This document shows, piece after piece, positions 25,879 through 35,587 of a stretch of DNA of 64,000 bases (position 1 is its first letter; each line of letters starts with the position of its first letter). Position numbers and translations under genes: made by a program. The stretch covers positions 1 through 64,000 of the forward strand of contig WGMI01000037.1 in NCBI GenBank assembly GCA_016125155.1. Reading direction: 5' to 3'. This DNA is from a bacterium (GTDB lineage Bacteria; Bacteroidota; Bacteroidia; Flavobacteriales; Schleiferiaceae). The notes under the pieces are model-generated. The model saw only the letters and a list, made by a program, of their open reading frames with translations, had not been told where the DNA came from and searched no databases.

Positions 25879-28212
25879 ATGTTTCGGCAAACTGGATTCT
25901 TAGGGTTCGTTTTTTTAGGGCTGTTCGGTTGTTCGCTGGGCACCCCTCCAACCGATGTGCGCATCGGGCTGGGCGAAGACGGCCGCTGTACCCCCTTAGA
26001 AGGGCCATGGAATTTTTTCCCTTTCCAATGGGCGGAGCCCACGGACAGCTTGCAACCGACTTCGCTGTCGGTTCCCCTGGGGACCTTGTGGAATGACATG
26101 CCCGAAATGGAGCGGGAAGGGGTGCGCTCAGGGTATGGCTATGCCACGTATCAACTGACCCTTCGGATTCCCGCCGGGATGCGCAACCCCGCCGTATTGG
26201 TCCCTGAAGTATACACCGCGCACCGGCTGTTTGCCGATGGGGTCCTCATCGCTTCAAATGGACGGGTCGGAAGCGATCGCACCCAATCAGAAGCCTATTG
26301 GTTGCCCAAAATTGCTTTACTCCCTCCGGGCAAAACCGAATGTGTGCTCACCTTTCAAGTGAGCAATTTCGAACACTTCAAAGGAGGGGTCTTTGATCCC
26401 TTGGTGCTCGGTCCGCTCCAGGTGCTCCAACTGCAAAGGACGCGAGAGTTTGCTTGGGTCAGCTTGCTGTCCGGTGGTCTGTTGATCGGAGGATTGTTTT
26501 TTCTCGGTTTTTTCCTCTTCGATCGCTCCGATCGAACGGTGCTCTACTTTTCGCTTTTCTGCATTTTCTACGCATATCGAATCCTGGGGACCGATGCCTA
26601 CGTACTCCACGAAATTCTGCCCGGTCTTCGCTTTCCATTGGCCGTACGGCTCGAGTACGGAAGTTTGTATTTAGCCGTCATGATGTTTGCGGCCTTTTTA
26701 CGCAATCTCTACCCGCACGACCTCCATCCGGGTATCGTTCGTTTTTACTTGTTTTTCAATGCCTTTCACCTCTTGTGTCTCTTTCTTCCAGTCTATTATT
26801 TTTCGGGTCTACTGACCTATTTCTTGTGGGGAACGGCCTTTTTTATTGGCTATGCGCTCTACGTGTACATCCGGGCATTCGTTCACTCCAGAGTAGGTTC
26901 GGGTTGGGCGTTGTTCTCTGGAATTTTTATCGGTTTGTCGAGCATGATCCTCCTTCTCGATTATCTCCAATATTTCTCGCCCGATAAAAGCCTGTATTAC
27001 AGCTTGTATGCGGCATTTTTCATCTCTCAATCGCTCATTCTCAGCTATCGATTTGCGCGCAATCAATTCAAGCTGCTCATCAAAACAGAGTCGCTCCAAC
27101 AAAGCCGCAACGATTACATCTCCACCCTCGGTCACGAGTTGAGAACTCCGCTCAATGCCATCTTCGGTATATCGAGCATGCTCGAAAAGCAGACCGATTT
27201 GCCCGAGCTCCGTCAACGAATGGGCAGCATCCGGCAAAATGCGGAACAGCTCACCCAGACCATCTCAGAGCTCCTAAGTTTTTCGGATACCGATCCCGAA
27301 CAATTTATACCGGTTTACGAATCGTTTTCGCTCGAGGAGCTCTTGGAGCGCCAACACGGAGTGGTCCGGCCGTTTCTCGAACAGATGCCTTTGACCTTTC
27401 AGATAGAGCGTGTACCAGAGTTGTCGGTAGTATATGTCGGAGATGCCATGCGCATTCGTCAATTGTTGTTTTTGTTGTCTTCCTATTGTCTGAGGAGGCT
27501 TAAGTCGGGCGTGTTGACGTTGCGTGTTTCGGTGGCGGTTCCCGGAGCCGTTCGCGAACGGCTCCGCTTTCAATTTGCCCATAGCGATTTGACGTTGAGT
27601 CCCGAAGTCCGTCAACTTCTAGACGACGGAGAGTATGCCAATTTGGACCCGAAGAGGCTGCGGTACAATCGACAAATGCTGGCTCTGACGACTGCCGTCC
27701 AGTTGGTGCGCGCCTTGGGTGGAAAAATGATCTGGTCCGAGCACCCCGACCCTTATTTGGGGTTCGAGTTGAGCGTACGTCCGGGCGATGCGCCCGAAGA
27801 GCGTTTGAGCGTGCGCCCCATCAACGTCAAACTTCGCGTTCTTGTGGTCGACGACCACCCTACCAATATTAAATTGATGGAGTTGATGTTCGGTAGTTTG
27901 GGTCTTTCCATCGATACCGCTTCAGGTGGGGAAGAAGCCCTAAGTCTGGCCCGTGCCAAATCCTATCACATGGTGTTTATGGATTTGCAAATGCCCGACA
28001 TGGATGGTTTGGAAACCACGCGCAGAATGCTGTCCGATGCGTTTCAGCGTCCCATTGTCATAGCGCTTACGGCCAACACCACCGAAAGCGATCGACGGAG
28101 GGCCTTAGAAGCGGGCATGAGCGATTTTATGGGCAAACCGGTCAAGCTGGCCGATCTCAAAGCCACTATTTTGAAGTGGCAGAGTTTGAGCGAATTCGTC
28201 GATCCAGATTGA
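25879..28212 (+). CDS. Hybrid sensor with 7TMR-DISM part, degenerate kinase domain and receiver
   Basis: 777 residues. N-terminal signal, possibly lipoprotein (LGLFGCS), then a periplasmic 7TMR-DISM-type sensory domain (about 30-185, PLEGPWNFFPF), seven membrane segments (about 190-395), a DHp domain with phosphate-acceptor GHELRTPLNAIFGI (His419), an ATPase-like region (about 500-620), and a receiver with Asp658/Asp659, phospho-acceptor Asp702 (MDLQMPDMDG) and Lys753 (GKPV). The ATPase part lacks the N-box asparagines and the DxGxG box of active kinases, while the DHp His and receiver look intact. It may act as a phosphatase, relay or scaffold. No DNA-binding output and no partner regulator are adjacent. 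Confidence 0.88.
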   Translation: MFRQTGFLGFVFLGLFGCSLGTPPTDVRIGLGEDGRCTPLEGPWNFFPFQWAEPTDSLQPTSLSVPLGTLWNDMPEMEREGVRSGYGYATYQLTLRIPAGMRNPAVLVPEVYTAHRLFADGVLIASNGRVGSDRTQSEAYWLPKIALLPPGKTECVLTFQVSNFEHFKGGVFDPLVLGPLQVLQLQRTREFAWVSLLSGGLLIGGLFFLGFFLFDRSDRTVLYFSLFCIFYAYRILGTDAYVLHEILPGLRFPLAVRLEYGSLYLAVMMFAAFLRNLYPHDLHPGIVRFYLFFNAFHLLCLFLPVYYFSGLLTYFLWGTAFFIGYALYVYIRAFVHSRVGSGWALFSGIFIGLSSMILLLDYLQYFSPDKSLYYSLYAAFFISQSLILSYRFARNQFKLLIKTESLQQSRNDYISTLGHELRTPLNAIFGISSMLEKQTDLPELRQRMGSIRQNAEQLTQTISELLSFSDTDPEQFIPVYESFSLEELLERQHGVVRPFLEQMPLTFQIERVPELSVVYVGDAMRIRQLLFLLSSYCLRRLKSGVLTLRVSVAVPGAVRERLRFQFAHSDLTLSPEVRQLLDDGEYANLDPKRLRYNRQMLALTTAVQLVRALGGKMIWSEHPDPYLGFELSVRPGDAPEERLSVRPINVKLRVLVVDDHPTNIKLMELMFGSLGLSIDTASGGEEALSLARAKSYHMVFMDLQMPDMDGLETTRRMLSDAFQRPIVIALTANTTESDRRRALEAGMSDFMGKPVKLADLKATILKWQSLSEFVDPD

Positions 28213-28241
28213 TCACCCAAAGATTGCTGAGCCCGCCTTGA

Positions 28242-28679
28242 TTACAGCTGTTTTTCGAGTTCTTTTTCGCGGTCAACTAAAGAGCCCAGCGAGTTTTTTT
28301 TCAAGAATTCGACCGTTTCGTTTCTCAGTTCTAGAAACGCCTCTCGAATGGCACAACGCACTTCGTTCTTACATTCCTCGCAGCGCTCATAATACTTGTA
28401 CGTTACACAAGGCAGCAAGGCAATGGGTCCGTCAAAAAGCCGCATCACATCTGCCAAATTGACCTCGTATGGGTCGCGAATCAAATAATACCCTCCACCG
28501 GGGCCCTTTTTGCTTCCCAAAACCCCTGACTTCCTGAGATCGAGCAAAATGGCTTCGAGGAACTTCTGCGGAATGTGTTCGCTATCACTAATCTGGTGAA
28601 TGGGGACCGGGTGTTCCGCCTTGAGCCGCGTCAGATATAGCAGCGCGTTGATGGCGTATTTGGCTTTTTTGGAGAGCAC
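28242..28679 (-). CDS. Rrf2 family transcriptional regulator
   Basis: 145 residues from GTG 28679. The winged helix has KAKYAINALLYL, IPQKFLEAILLDLRKSGVL (recognition helix region) and GPGGGYYLIRDP (wing). The effector part has Cys91, Cys100, Cys103 and Cys109; IscR ligates its cluster with three cysteines at similar places, so an Fe-S or redox sensor is likely. Most relatives control iron-sulphur or stress genes. The gene is 2 bases after the cupin gene. The suf operon with a palindrome at its promoter lies 27 kb away and is a candidate target, which is inference. Confidence 0.88.
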   Translation of the reverse strand: MLSKKAKYAINALLYLTRLKAEHPVPIHQISDSEHIPQKFLEAILLDLRKSGVLGSKKGPGGGYYLIRDPYEVNLADVMRLFDGPIALLPCVTYKYYERCEECKNEVRCAIREAFLELRNETVEFLKKNSLGSLVDREKELEKQL

Positions 28680-28681
28680 GA

Positions 28682-29581
28682 TTAAGAGGTAGTGGAACTG
28701 CGTTGCCTTTCCCTGCGTTCCACAATGTCATTGGTACGCTCTATAGCCCGTTTCAATTTGAAGTTGCTCCAGTTGTTTTTATAGTATTTGTTGATGAAGT
28801 AGTCCAATTTTCGGATCACCATCACGTTGTAGGCTCCTTTGATCTTGTCGAGATTGGAGTCGCTCAAAGAGCGCAAGCTCAGGGAAAAACTTCCGTCCAG
28901 GTACTGGATGTAGTGCCAGATGCCGCTCGGCATAAAGAGGGTCTCCCCGTGTTTCAGATCGTGCTGGTACCCTTTGACGTATTTCAACGCGGGATACTTT
29001 TCATAGTCAATGTTCGATAGATCAGCAGCGCTGTGGGTGGTGAAAGGGAGCTTATACAGATACTTGGTCTGATCCTGATTGAACAAGGTGATTCGCTTGG
29101 TGCCTTGAAACTGGGTAATAAAAACGTGCGATAGATCGATATCGTAGTGCAGGCGGACATCGCTTCCGGCACACCCAAAGAACATAAAAGGAAAGTCCTT
29201 GAGCCAGCCTTCGGTCACGGGCGGAAAGTCGAAGTCGTTTAACAGCTCCGGTGCCAATTTGAACAGGTTGAACAGAAAGATTCGCAAATCGGACGGAGTG
29301 TCATCGGCCAGCATTTGCAAATACGCCCCAAAGGCCATCTCTTGGGCCGGAGGCATTTCGATCATCGTCGGCTCGTTGTCGAGCCAACGGCCGTAGAGTT
29401 TGACCTTTTCCTGCCCGGCCACATCTTGCAAATGGAGGTAGGTCCAGCGGTCAAAAGCCGACCAATTCTTGCCGAATTTGCGGATTACAAGCGGCTTGAG
29501 TGGCTTTACGTAGTTGTGATAAAAGTCGTCGCGGTCGATATCGTCGACCACATCGATGGGTTGAAGCTCCATTTGATTCAT
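28682..29581 (-). CDS. Cupin-like / JmjC-type (cupin_8) protein
   Basis: 299 residues with a JmjC/cupin_8 fold: a segment PLVIRKFGKNWSAFDRW, the iron-binding HYDIDLSHVF (His-x-Asp), and HGETLFMPSGIWHYIQ (second His). These are ligands for Fe(II) in 2-oxoglutarate-dependent oxygenases such as FIH-like hydroxylases. Target unknown. The end is basic (KLKRAIERTNDIVERRERQRS). It is followed after 2 bases by the Rrf2 gene, and a TATTTTTG box lies upstream. Confidence 0.82.
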   Translation of the reverse strand: MNQMELQPIDVVDDIDRDDFYHNYVKPLKPLVIRKFGKNWSAFDRWTYLHLQDVAGQEKVKLYGRWLDNEPTMIEMPPAQEMAFGAYLQMLADDTPSDLRIFLFNLFKLAPELLNDFDFPPVTEGWLKDFPFMFFGCAGSDVRLHYDIDLSHVFITQFQGTKRITLFNQDQTKYLYKLPFTTHSAADLSNIDYEKYPALKYVKGYQHDLKHGETLFMPSGIWHYIQYLDGSFSLSLRSLSDSNLDKIKGAYNVMVIRKLDYFINKYYKNNWSNFKLKRAIERTNDIVERRERQRSSTTS

Positions 29582-29604
29582 TGAACGACTCGCTAAATTC
29601 CCGA

Positions 29605-29612
29605 CAAAAATA
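29605..29612 (-). promoter_or_regulatory. Candidate -7 element of the cupin-rrf2 pair
   Basis: Minus strand TATTTTTG, a perfect TAnnTTTG, 23 bases before the ATG at 29581. The nearest suitable TTG is about 26 bases further upstream, a little far. Confidence 0.4.
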
Positions 29613-29626
29613 CCAAAAACCGAGCC

Positions 29627-31078
29627 TTAGCTCTTGGGCAAAGCGACGCACACGTTCTTGGGTTCTGTAAAGAAACGCAAGACTTCGAACCCGCCTTCTC
29701 GCCCAATCCCGCTCTGCTTGACCCCGCCAAAGGGGGTTCGCAAATCCCGTACCAACCAACAGTTGATCCATACTATTCCCGTGTGCAAGGCGGCGGCCAC
29801 CCGATGTGCTTTTTCCAAAGATGAGGTCCACACGGTCGAGCTCAGGCCATAAGTGGTGTCGTTGGCCAGTTGAAGGGCCTCTTCGACCGTATCAAAGGCC
29901 TGCAAGGTCACAACAGGGCCAAAGATCTCTTCTTGATTGACCCGGCATTGCGGACCCAGCCCTTCGATTACAGTCGGTTCGAAATACCAACCCCCGGCCC
30001 ACTCGCCTTCGAGCTGTACCGGAGCCCCCCCGCACAAAATGCGCCCCCCTTCTTCCCTCGCCAAGTCCACGTAGTGCTGGACTTTTTCGAATTGAGCCTG
30101 AGAGACCAAGGCTCCCAGCTTGCTGTCCTCCCGGCTCGGTGGGCCCACCCGCAGTTGTCGAACCCGTTCTACAAACGCATCTCGGAAACGCTCGTACATA
30201 GACCGTTCAATCAAAATTCTGGACCCGCAGAGACAAATCTGTCCTTGGTTGGCAAATGAAGATTGGAGCGTGGTTTTGAGCGCCAGGTCAAAATCGCAAT
30301 CGGCAAACAAAATGTTCGGGTTTTTTCCCCCCAACTCCAGCGACATTTTTTTAAACATCGGAGCGGCCACTTGGGCTATGCGCTTTCCCGTTGCCGTACC
30401 ACCCGTAAACGAAAGCACCGGAACTTCCGGATGGGAACAAATGGCCTCGCCTACCTTGGGTCCAAGTCCGTGGACAATGTTCAATACACCGGGCGGAAAG
30501 CCTGCCTCGATGCACAGTTCCGACAGCATGAAGGCGGTCATAGGCGTTACTTCAGAAGGTTTGGCCACCACGGTATTGCCCGAGGCCAAGGCCGGGGCAA
30601 TTTTCCAGCTAAACAGATAGAGCGGGAGGTTCCAAGGTGCAATGCATCCCGCCACCCCAAGAGGATGCCGTAGCGTATAGTTGAACCCAGAGGTTCCCAT
30701 CAAATGCGCCTCGCTCTCTTCGTGGAGAATGGCGGTGGCGTAAAACGCGAAATTGTCCCGGGCCCTGGGAATGTCGACCACGCGGGCCAGCCCGATGGGC
30801 TTTCCGTTATCTCGGCTTTCGGCCGAGGCAAGTTTCTCCAAATCGCGTTCAATCAGGGCGCTGAGTTTGAGCAAAAGCTTAGAACGCTCCGAGGCTGGGG
30901 TGTCTTTCCAGCCGGGAAACGCCCTTTGGGCGGCGCGCACAGCCCGCTCCACATCGCGGTTGTCCGAATCGGGCACCTGGCTGTACACCTGACCCGTAGC
31001 GGGCTCATAACCATCCAAATAGTCGCCTGATTGGGGCTCTTCGAGACGACCGTCAATATAGTTTTTCAGCCTAATCAT
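29627..31078 (-). CDS. Aldehyde dehydrogenase (NAD(P)-dependent)
   Basis: 483 residues of the ALDH superfamily. NAD-binding region with FTGGTATGKRIA, catalytic glutamate in SLELGGKNPNIL, nucleophile Cys282 in QGQICLCGSR, and EEIFGPVV near the C-terminus. The sequence resembles 2-hydroxymuconic semialdehyde/betaine-type dehydrogenases, but no ring-cleavage genes are near, so the substrate is open. It is 9 bases after the CorA gene on the same strand. No signal peptide; cytoplasmic. Confidence 0.9.
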   Translation of the reverse strand: MIRLKNYIDGRLEEPQSGDYLDGYEPATGQVYSQVPDSDNRDVERAVRAAQRAFPGWKDTPASERSKLLLKLSALIERDLEKLASAESRDNGKPIGLARVVDIPRARDNFAFYATAILHEESEAHLMGTSGFNYTLRHPLGVAGCIAPWNLPLYLFSWKIAPALASGNTVVAKPSEVTPMTAFMLSELCIEAGFPPGVLNIVHGLGPKVGEAICSHPEVPVLSFTGGTATGKRIAQVAAPMFKKMSLELGGKNPNILFADCDFDLALKTTLQSSFANQGQICLCGSRILIERSMYERFRDAFVERVRQLRVGPPSREDSKLGALVSQAQFEKVQHYVDLAREEGGRILCGGAPVQLEGEWAGGWYFEPTVIEGLGPQCRVNQEEIFGPVVTLQAFDTVEEALQLANDTTYGLSSTVWTSSLEKAHRVAAALHTGIVWINCWLVRDLRTPFGGVKQSGIGREGGFEVLRFFTEPKNVCVALPKS

Positions 31079-31087
31079 AGGGCACGT

Positions 31088-32158
31088 TTAAATCCAACGT
31101 TGTCTGCGAAAAAAGACCAGCAAACCTCCGCTGATGGCCAAACACACTCCCCAGAACGCGGGGTAGGCCCAGCGCTCGTCGATTTCGGGCATGTACTTGA
31201 AGTTCATTCCATACACTCCAGCCAAAAAGGTAACGGGGGCAAAGAAGGTCGAAATGATGGTCAGAACGCGCATCACCTCATTGAGACGGGTGGTGACGTT
31301 GAGGTGGTAGAGGTTGTAGTAGTCGTTGAGTACTTCGCGGTAGCTGTCGATCGACTCGACACAGTGTTGGGTGAGTCCGTAGAGATCGTCGAGAAAGGGT
31401 CGCGTTCCCTTGTGGAGCAGCGGATGGACCGACCGATTCATCCCGCGCACCAAGGCCACTGCTGGACGGGTCAACTTCACCATAAAGTGGAGCTCCTGTT
31501 TGTAGACGTTGATGTGCGATAAAACCCTTTCGCTCGGTTTGCGCAAGAGCTTCATCTCCAGATTGTCTATGCGTTCACCGATTTCTTCGGTCAGGTAGAT
31601 ATAGCCGTCTACGATGCTGTCGAGCAGTTCATAGAGCAAATAGTCAACGTCGTTTTTGCCCGTTTTTCCATGGCGAGTGCGGAGCCGTTCGCGAATGGAC
31701 CCAAAGGTGTCGCCGCCTTGTTCCTGAAAACTGATGAGCAGATGCTCTTTGAGCACGAAACTGATTTGCTCCGATTGAACCCTTGTGGTCCCCGGCTCGG
31801 CGCTCAGCATTTTAACGGTGACAAAACACTGGTCTTCGTATTCGGCAAATTTGGCGCGCTGCCCCGTGTTCAGTACATCTTCCAGAATCAGGGGATGGAT
31901 CTGATAGTGAGACCCTAAGACGTCGATCAAAACCGGGTCGTGGAGTCCATCTACGTCAATCCAAAGCCGTTCGCTTCCCCCGGAAACCGGCACCCCTGGA
32001 AGCGGGTCTTCCCGATTCCAAACGCGTTCCTCTACCGACTCTTTGCTGAACGAAAAGACCCGAATGCTCGGTTGATCCACTTTGCGCGTGCCGATAAAGA
32101 CCAGCGCGCCGGGTGGCAGATTGCGGTTTTCGACCCGTTTGCGAAACAATCGGGCCAT
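31088..32158 (-). CDS. corA: CorA-family magnesium/divalent cation transporter
   Basis: 356 residues. A large N-terminal cytoplasmic domain with a long helix is followed by two membrane segments at the C-terminus, the first ending with the signature YGMNF (near 318) and the second WGVCLAISGGLLVFF. CorA pentamers import Mg2+ (also Co2+, Ni2+). The tail RRQRW is basic, as usual. It is 40 bases after secG on the same strand; whether transcription is shared is unclear. Confidence 0.92.
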   Translation of the reverse strand: MARLFRKRVENRNLPPGALVFIGTRKVDQPSIRVFSFSKESVEERVWNREDPLPGVPVSGGSERLWIDVDGLHDPVLIDVLGSHYQIHPLILEDVLNTGQRAKFAEYEDQCFVTVKMLSAEPGTTRVQSEQISFVLKEHLLISFQEQGGDTFGSIRERLRTRHGKTGKNDVDYLLYELLDSIVDGYIYLTEEIGERIDNLEMKLLRKPSERVLSHINVYKQELHFMVKLTRPAVALVRGMNRSVHPLLHKGTRPFLDDLYGLTQHCVESIDSYREVLNDYYNLYHLNVTTRLNEVMRVLTIISTFFAPVTFLAGVYGMNFKYMPEIDERWAYPAFWGVCLAISGGLLVFFRRQRWI

Positions 32159-32198
32159 GAGATCAACAGTTTCGCAGAGAGGTTAGACGAACCCGGAT

Positions 32199-32591
32199 TT
32201 ACTCTTCAGCCTCGTCAGATACGGGCTCGGGCATCCCCTCTGTGGCGGCCGGGGTTTCAGAAGAGGCCGGGGTTCCCAGGGCCGGAGCCGAAGGGGTCGC
32301 ATTGTTGTCGATTTGTTCCTTGATGAGCGAGGTGGGCGCTTCCTGGTCCGAAGCGGTTTCCGCAGGACTGGTGAAGAGATTGGTCATCAGAACCAAGGCG
32401 ATCAGACTGCCCGCCAACACCCAGGTGGCCCGATCCAAAACGTCTGTGGCTTTTTTCACCCCGCCGAGCAGTTGGGTGCCCCCCGTTCCGAAGGCCGACG
32501 AAAGACCTCCGCCTTTGGGGTTTTGAATCAAGACAACTGCGATGAGCAGAAGGCAAACCAAAAAGATAAGGATGGCGAACAAATAGCTCAT
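32199..32591 (-). CDS. secG: SecG, Sec translocase subunit
   Basis: 130 residues. Two membrane segments (about 3-24 and 56-72) flank the conserved VVLIQNPKGGGLSSAFG loop. The end is an acidic Pro/Ala/Thr/Glu-rich tail of about 55 residues, longer than in E. coli but common in Bacteroidota. SecG assists SecYEG in export. Its ATG overlaps the TPR gene by 4 bases, linking it to lptE and the sigma-54 activator. Confidence 0.92.
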   Translation of the reverse strand: MSYLFAILIFLVCLLLIAVVLIQNPKGGGLSSAFGTGGTQLLGGVKKATDVLDRATWVLAGSLIALVLMTNLFTSPAETASDQEAPTSLIKEQIDNNATPSAPALGTPASSETPAATEGMPEPVSDEAEE

Positions 32592-33847
32592 AATCGGGGT
32601 GTTTCGAGGCGATTCCGCAATTCGGAAATACGGGCGGCAAAGAAACTACTTTTCTCTGGGAATCTCAAAAGGAGTATTTCGTAGGCTTCGAGGGCTAGCG
32701 TATAGTGCTTTTGGGCAAAATAGAGTTCGGCCAGGGTTTCGGTCATCAGCCCTTCGGTTCCGCCCGCTTCCGCGTTTTTCGCCCCCAAACCCTCAGCAGG
32801 AGCTGGCTTTTCTGAAGCAGCCGATTTTTCCGGTCGGAGCTCTGGCAGTTTTTCGATGAACTGATTGATGAGTTCGAACTGGACTTTTTGTCGATCGGGT
32901 TGTTTCAAAGTGACTTCGGCCTCTTTCTTTCGACCTTTTTTGTCGAGTTTCTTCTTCTTCTTTTCCTTGCGCTTTTTGTCTCGAACGCCTCGCTCACGTT
33001 CCGCTTCCGAGCGTTCCGGAATGCGCCCCAATTCATTGGAACCCATCCGTTCCCCAGAGAAGCGCTCCTCGGCTTCAATCCGTTTAAGCCACTCTTCCAA
33101 GCTCAATTTCAAGTCTTCTGTCTCGAAGGGTTCGGTGTCCCCTTTCGCCCCAACGGGCTCGCTTTCCGGGGTATGGGGTTCTTCAGTTGTCGGATACAAT
33201 GGACTTTGTCCAATGGGCCCTTCCTTGGGAGGGAATTCTGCTTCTCGCCCTTCTTTTTTCGGTGCAACCGAAGGCCGGGCAGAGGGGGGAGCCTCTGGGA
33301 AAGCGGCTGCCGGTTGCGGAAAGGAGGTTGATCCGCCGGCGCGGACTACGGATTCGTCTTGGGGTGGTCGTTCTGCCGATGCCTTGGGCTTAGACTCGGG
33401 AAGCGATGGCAGAGGGGAAGTGTCCTCGGTTTGGCCTGTCTTCAAGGCCGCGAGGTCGCGCATTCGCCGATTTTCTTCGAGGATTAGACGCACCTTGCGC
33501 CGAGCCGCTTCCATGGGGTCCTCCGGATGAGGGAGGCGCTCAGAGGATGACTGGATTGGAGGCGTAGTCCCCGTGGGAGGGGTGTCTATGGGCGCAAAGG
33601 GACGCGCCAATGGCAGGTGAAGTCGATCAGAGAGACGATCTCTTTGGGGAATGCGCACGGCAGCGGCTTTGATGGCCGCTTCGTGGGTGTTCGGCTCGGC
33701 GTCTCGGGTGTGGAAGGCGGTCAGCAAAAAGGGAAGGGCGAATGCGGGAAACTCCATTTGGAGCGCCTTGAGCCAATCCAATTCGCTCGGGCTAGCCGTT
33801 CGGCCGGGCTCCCACAACTCGAGCAATCTGCGGCTGTCTACAGTCAC
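32588..33847 (-). CDS. Lys-rich TPR-like protein of the lptE-secG cluster
   Basis: 419 residues from GTG 33847, chosen because it overlaps the lptE stop as GTGA; a longer reading to 33895 lies inside lptE. The N-terminus is helical; the middle (about 90-330) is Pro/Glu/Ser-rich with a run of 12 Lys/Arg in 17 residues near 290 (KKRKEKKKKKLDKKGRKK). The C-terminal part has one TPR-like unit (ETLAELYFAQKHYTLALEAYEILL). No membrane segment. Genes of this sort lie between lptE and secG in other Bacteroidota, but the function is unknown to me. Confidence 0.75.
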   Translation of the reverse strand: MTVDSRRLLELWEPGRTASPSELDWLKALQMEFPAFALPFLLTAFHTRDAEPNTHEAAIKAAAVRIPQRDRLSDRLHLPLARPFAPIDTPPTGTTPPIQSSSERLPHPEDPMEAARRKVRLILEENRRMRDLAALKTGQTEDTSPLPSLPESKPKASAERPPQDESVVRAGGSTSFPQPAAAFPEAPPSARPSVAPKKEGREAEFPPKEGPIGQSPLYPTTEEPHTPESEPVGAKGDTEPFETEDLKLSLEEWLKRIEAEERFSGERMGSNELGRIPERSEAERERGVRDKKRKEKKKKKLDKKGRKKEAEVTLKQPDRQKVQFELINQFIEKLPELRPEKSAASEKPAPAEGLGAKNAEAGGTEGLMTETLAELYFAQKHYTLALEAYEILLLRFPEKSSFFAARISELRNRLETPRL

Positions 33848-34353
33848 CAGTTTACGAGGGCTTGGTTGGTAATATCCTCGCTCAATTGCCTGCAAATCTG
33901 AGTGATGAGCTGCTCTTCTACTTCGCTGAAGTTTTCGTTTGCCTCGAAGTTGGCAAACTGGGTAAACGTGCGCTCAAAACTCTTGGTCGGTTCGAGGGTA
34001 TTGGTGTAGGCCACCTGAACCGTTATGGTCAATCGGTTTTGGTCGATGGTTCCGTCGCCTTGGGCGCTCAAGGGCTCGACCACATAGCCCAAAATGGCGC
34101 CTTCAAATTGAAGGTCGGCCTCCTCACGGCTCAATTCCAAGCGGGTTTGTTGGTTGATGAGGTTCCGCAGCGATTCCGCCAAAATGATGCTCAGGTTAGG
34201 TTGAAACAACTCGGCATTGTTGGGAAAGTCGCCCACCGAAAAGGTTTTGGCGCTTCCGGTATCGCCCCCGCTGAACGAATAGCCCCCTCCGCAACCGGAT
34301 ACGGCTGCCATGGCCCACATCACCATCAGGACCCGAGGAAGCCTACAACCCAT
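33844..34353 (-). CDS. lptE: LptE-like LPS-assembly lipoprotein
   Basis: 169 residues with lipoprotein signal ([12 protein letters not shown], Cys21), then [38 protein letters not shown] typical of Bacteroidota LptE. LptE plugs and folds LptD, which inserts LPS in the outer membrane. It overlaps the sigma-54 gene by 11 bases and the TPR gene by 4, so translation is probably coupled. Confidence 0.88.
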   Translation of the reverse strand: MGCRLPRVLMVMWAMAAVSGCGGGYSFSGGDTGSAKTFSVGDFPNNAELFQPNLSIILAESLRNLINQQTRLELSREEADLQFEGAILGYVVEPLSAQGDGTIDQNRLTITVQVAYTNTLEPTKSFERTFTQFANFEANENFSEVEEQLITQICRQLSEDITNQALVNW

Positions 34354-35587
34354 AGTGTTTGATTTTTCGGTATAAAGTCCGCTCGGAAATTCCGAGTTCT
34401 TGGGCCGCTTCCTTGCGCTTGCCGCGGTGTTTCTCCAAGGATCGGCGAATCATATCGATTTCGTTTTGTTCGAGAGAGAGCACCTCGTCGATTTCGGAAT
34501 AGTCGTCGGATTCTTCGATCACTTCTACGGTTTCCCGATAGACGTTCCGGGGGGTCGGGACGGGCAGAAGCGCGCTGTTGTTCGGGGCATCTTCTTCGTA
34601 AATGCGCGTGATCAATCCCTTGTGATCGTCCTGAAAATGCTCACCCACCCCATTTTTCATCAATTCGTGGGTCAGCTGTTTGAGATCGTTCAGGTCGTTG
34701 CGCATATCGAACAGAATCTTGTACAAAATCTCGCGTTCGCTGGCAAAATCGGCGCCTCCCTGACCTCCGTTGCGGTTCAGTGCCATGGGCAAACCGGGTG
34801 CGCCAATTTGGGGCAAGTAGTGTTCGAGGGTGGTCCGGCTCACGCTGCGCTCGGTTTCGAGTACCGACAATTGCTCGACCAAATTGCGAAGCTGTCGAAT
34901 ATTGCCCGGCCAGCGATAGTCGGACAAGGCATCCACCGCGTCGGAGTCGAGACGAACAGCGGGCAATTTGTATTTCTCGGCAAAGTCTTGGGCGAACTTT
35001 CGAAACAACAGGTGGACGTCTTCGGGGCGTTCGCGTAGGGGGGGAAGATGGATTTCTACGGTATTCAATCGATAATACAGATCCTCCCGAAAACGGTTCT
35101 TTTCAACGGCCTCGACCATATTGAGATTGGTCGCAGCCACAATCCGGACGTCGGTTTTTTGGATTTTGGAAGAACCAACCTTGATAAACTCTCCGGTTTC
35201 CAGTACCCTCAGGAGCCGAACCTGGGTCGAAAGTGGCAGCTCTCCCACCTCGTCCAGAAAGATGGTCCCCCCATCGGCCTCTTCAAAATAACCCTTGCGG
35301 ACACCGGTAGCTCCCGTAAACGAACCTTTTTCGTGTCCAAACAACTCGGAATCAATGGTCCCTTCCGGAATGGCTCCGCAGTTGACCGCGATGTACGGCT
35401 TGTGCTTGCGGTGCGACAATTGGTGAATGATGCGCGGAATCGATTCCTTGCCCACACCGCTCTCACCCGTCACCAATACGGAAATGTCGGTGGGGGCCAC
35501 CATCATGGCCTTGGTCAGCGCCCGATCGAGGAGCCCTGACGAACCAATGATGCCAAAGCGCTGACGTACTTCTTGAGCACTGTTCAT
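34343..35587 (-). CDS. Sigma-54-dependent transcriptional activator
   Basis: 414 residues. AAA+ domain with Walker A GESGVGKE, the sigma-54 contact loop GSFTGA (usual GAFTGA), [20 protein letters not shown] (Walker B) and [11 protein letters not shown]. The N-terminus lacks a receiver or GAF domain, so regulation is not by classical phosphorylation. The C-terminus has a Fis-type helix-turn-helix ([18 protein letters not shown]). It lies in the miaB-lptE-secG cluster that is conserved in Bacteroidota; targets unknown. The stop is TAG. Confidence 0.92.
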   Translation of the reverse strand: MNSAQEVRQRFGIIGSSGLLDRALTKAMMVAPTDISVLVTGESGVGKESIPRIIHQLSHRKHKPYIAVNCGAIPEGTIDSELFGHEKGSFTGATGVRKGYFEEADGGTIFLDEVGELPLSTQVRLLRVLETGEFIKVGSSKIQKTDVRIVAATNLNMVEAVEKNRFREDLYYRLNTVEIHLPPLRERPEDVHLLFRKFAQDFAEKYKLPAVRLDSDAVDALSDYRWPGNIRQLRNLVEQLSVLETERSVSRTTLEHYLPQIGAPGLPMALNRNGGQGGADFASEREILYKILFDMRNDLNDLKQLTHELMKNGVGEHFQDDHKGLITRIYEEDAPNNSALLPVPTPRNVYRETVEVIEESDDYSEIDEVLSLEQNEIDMIRRSLEKHRGKRKEAAQELGISERTLYRKIKHYGL

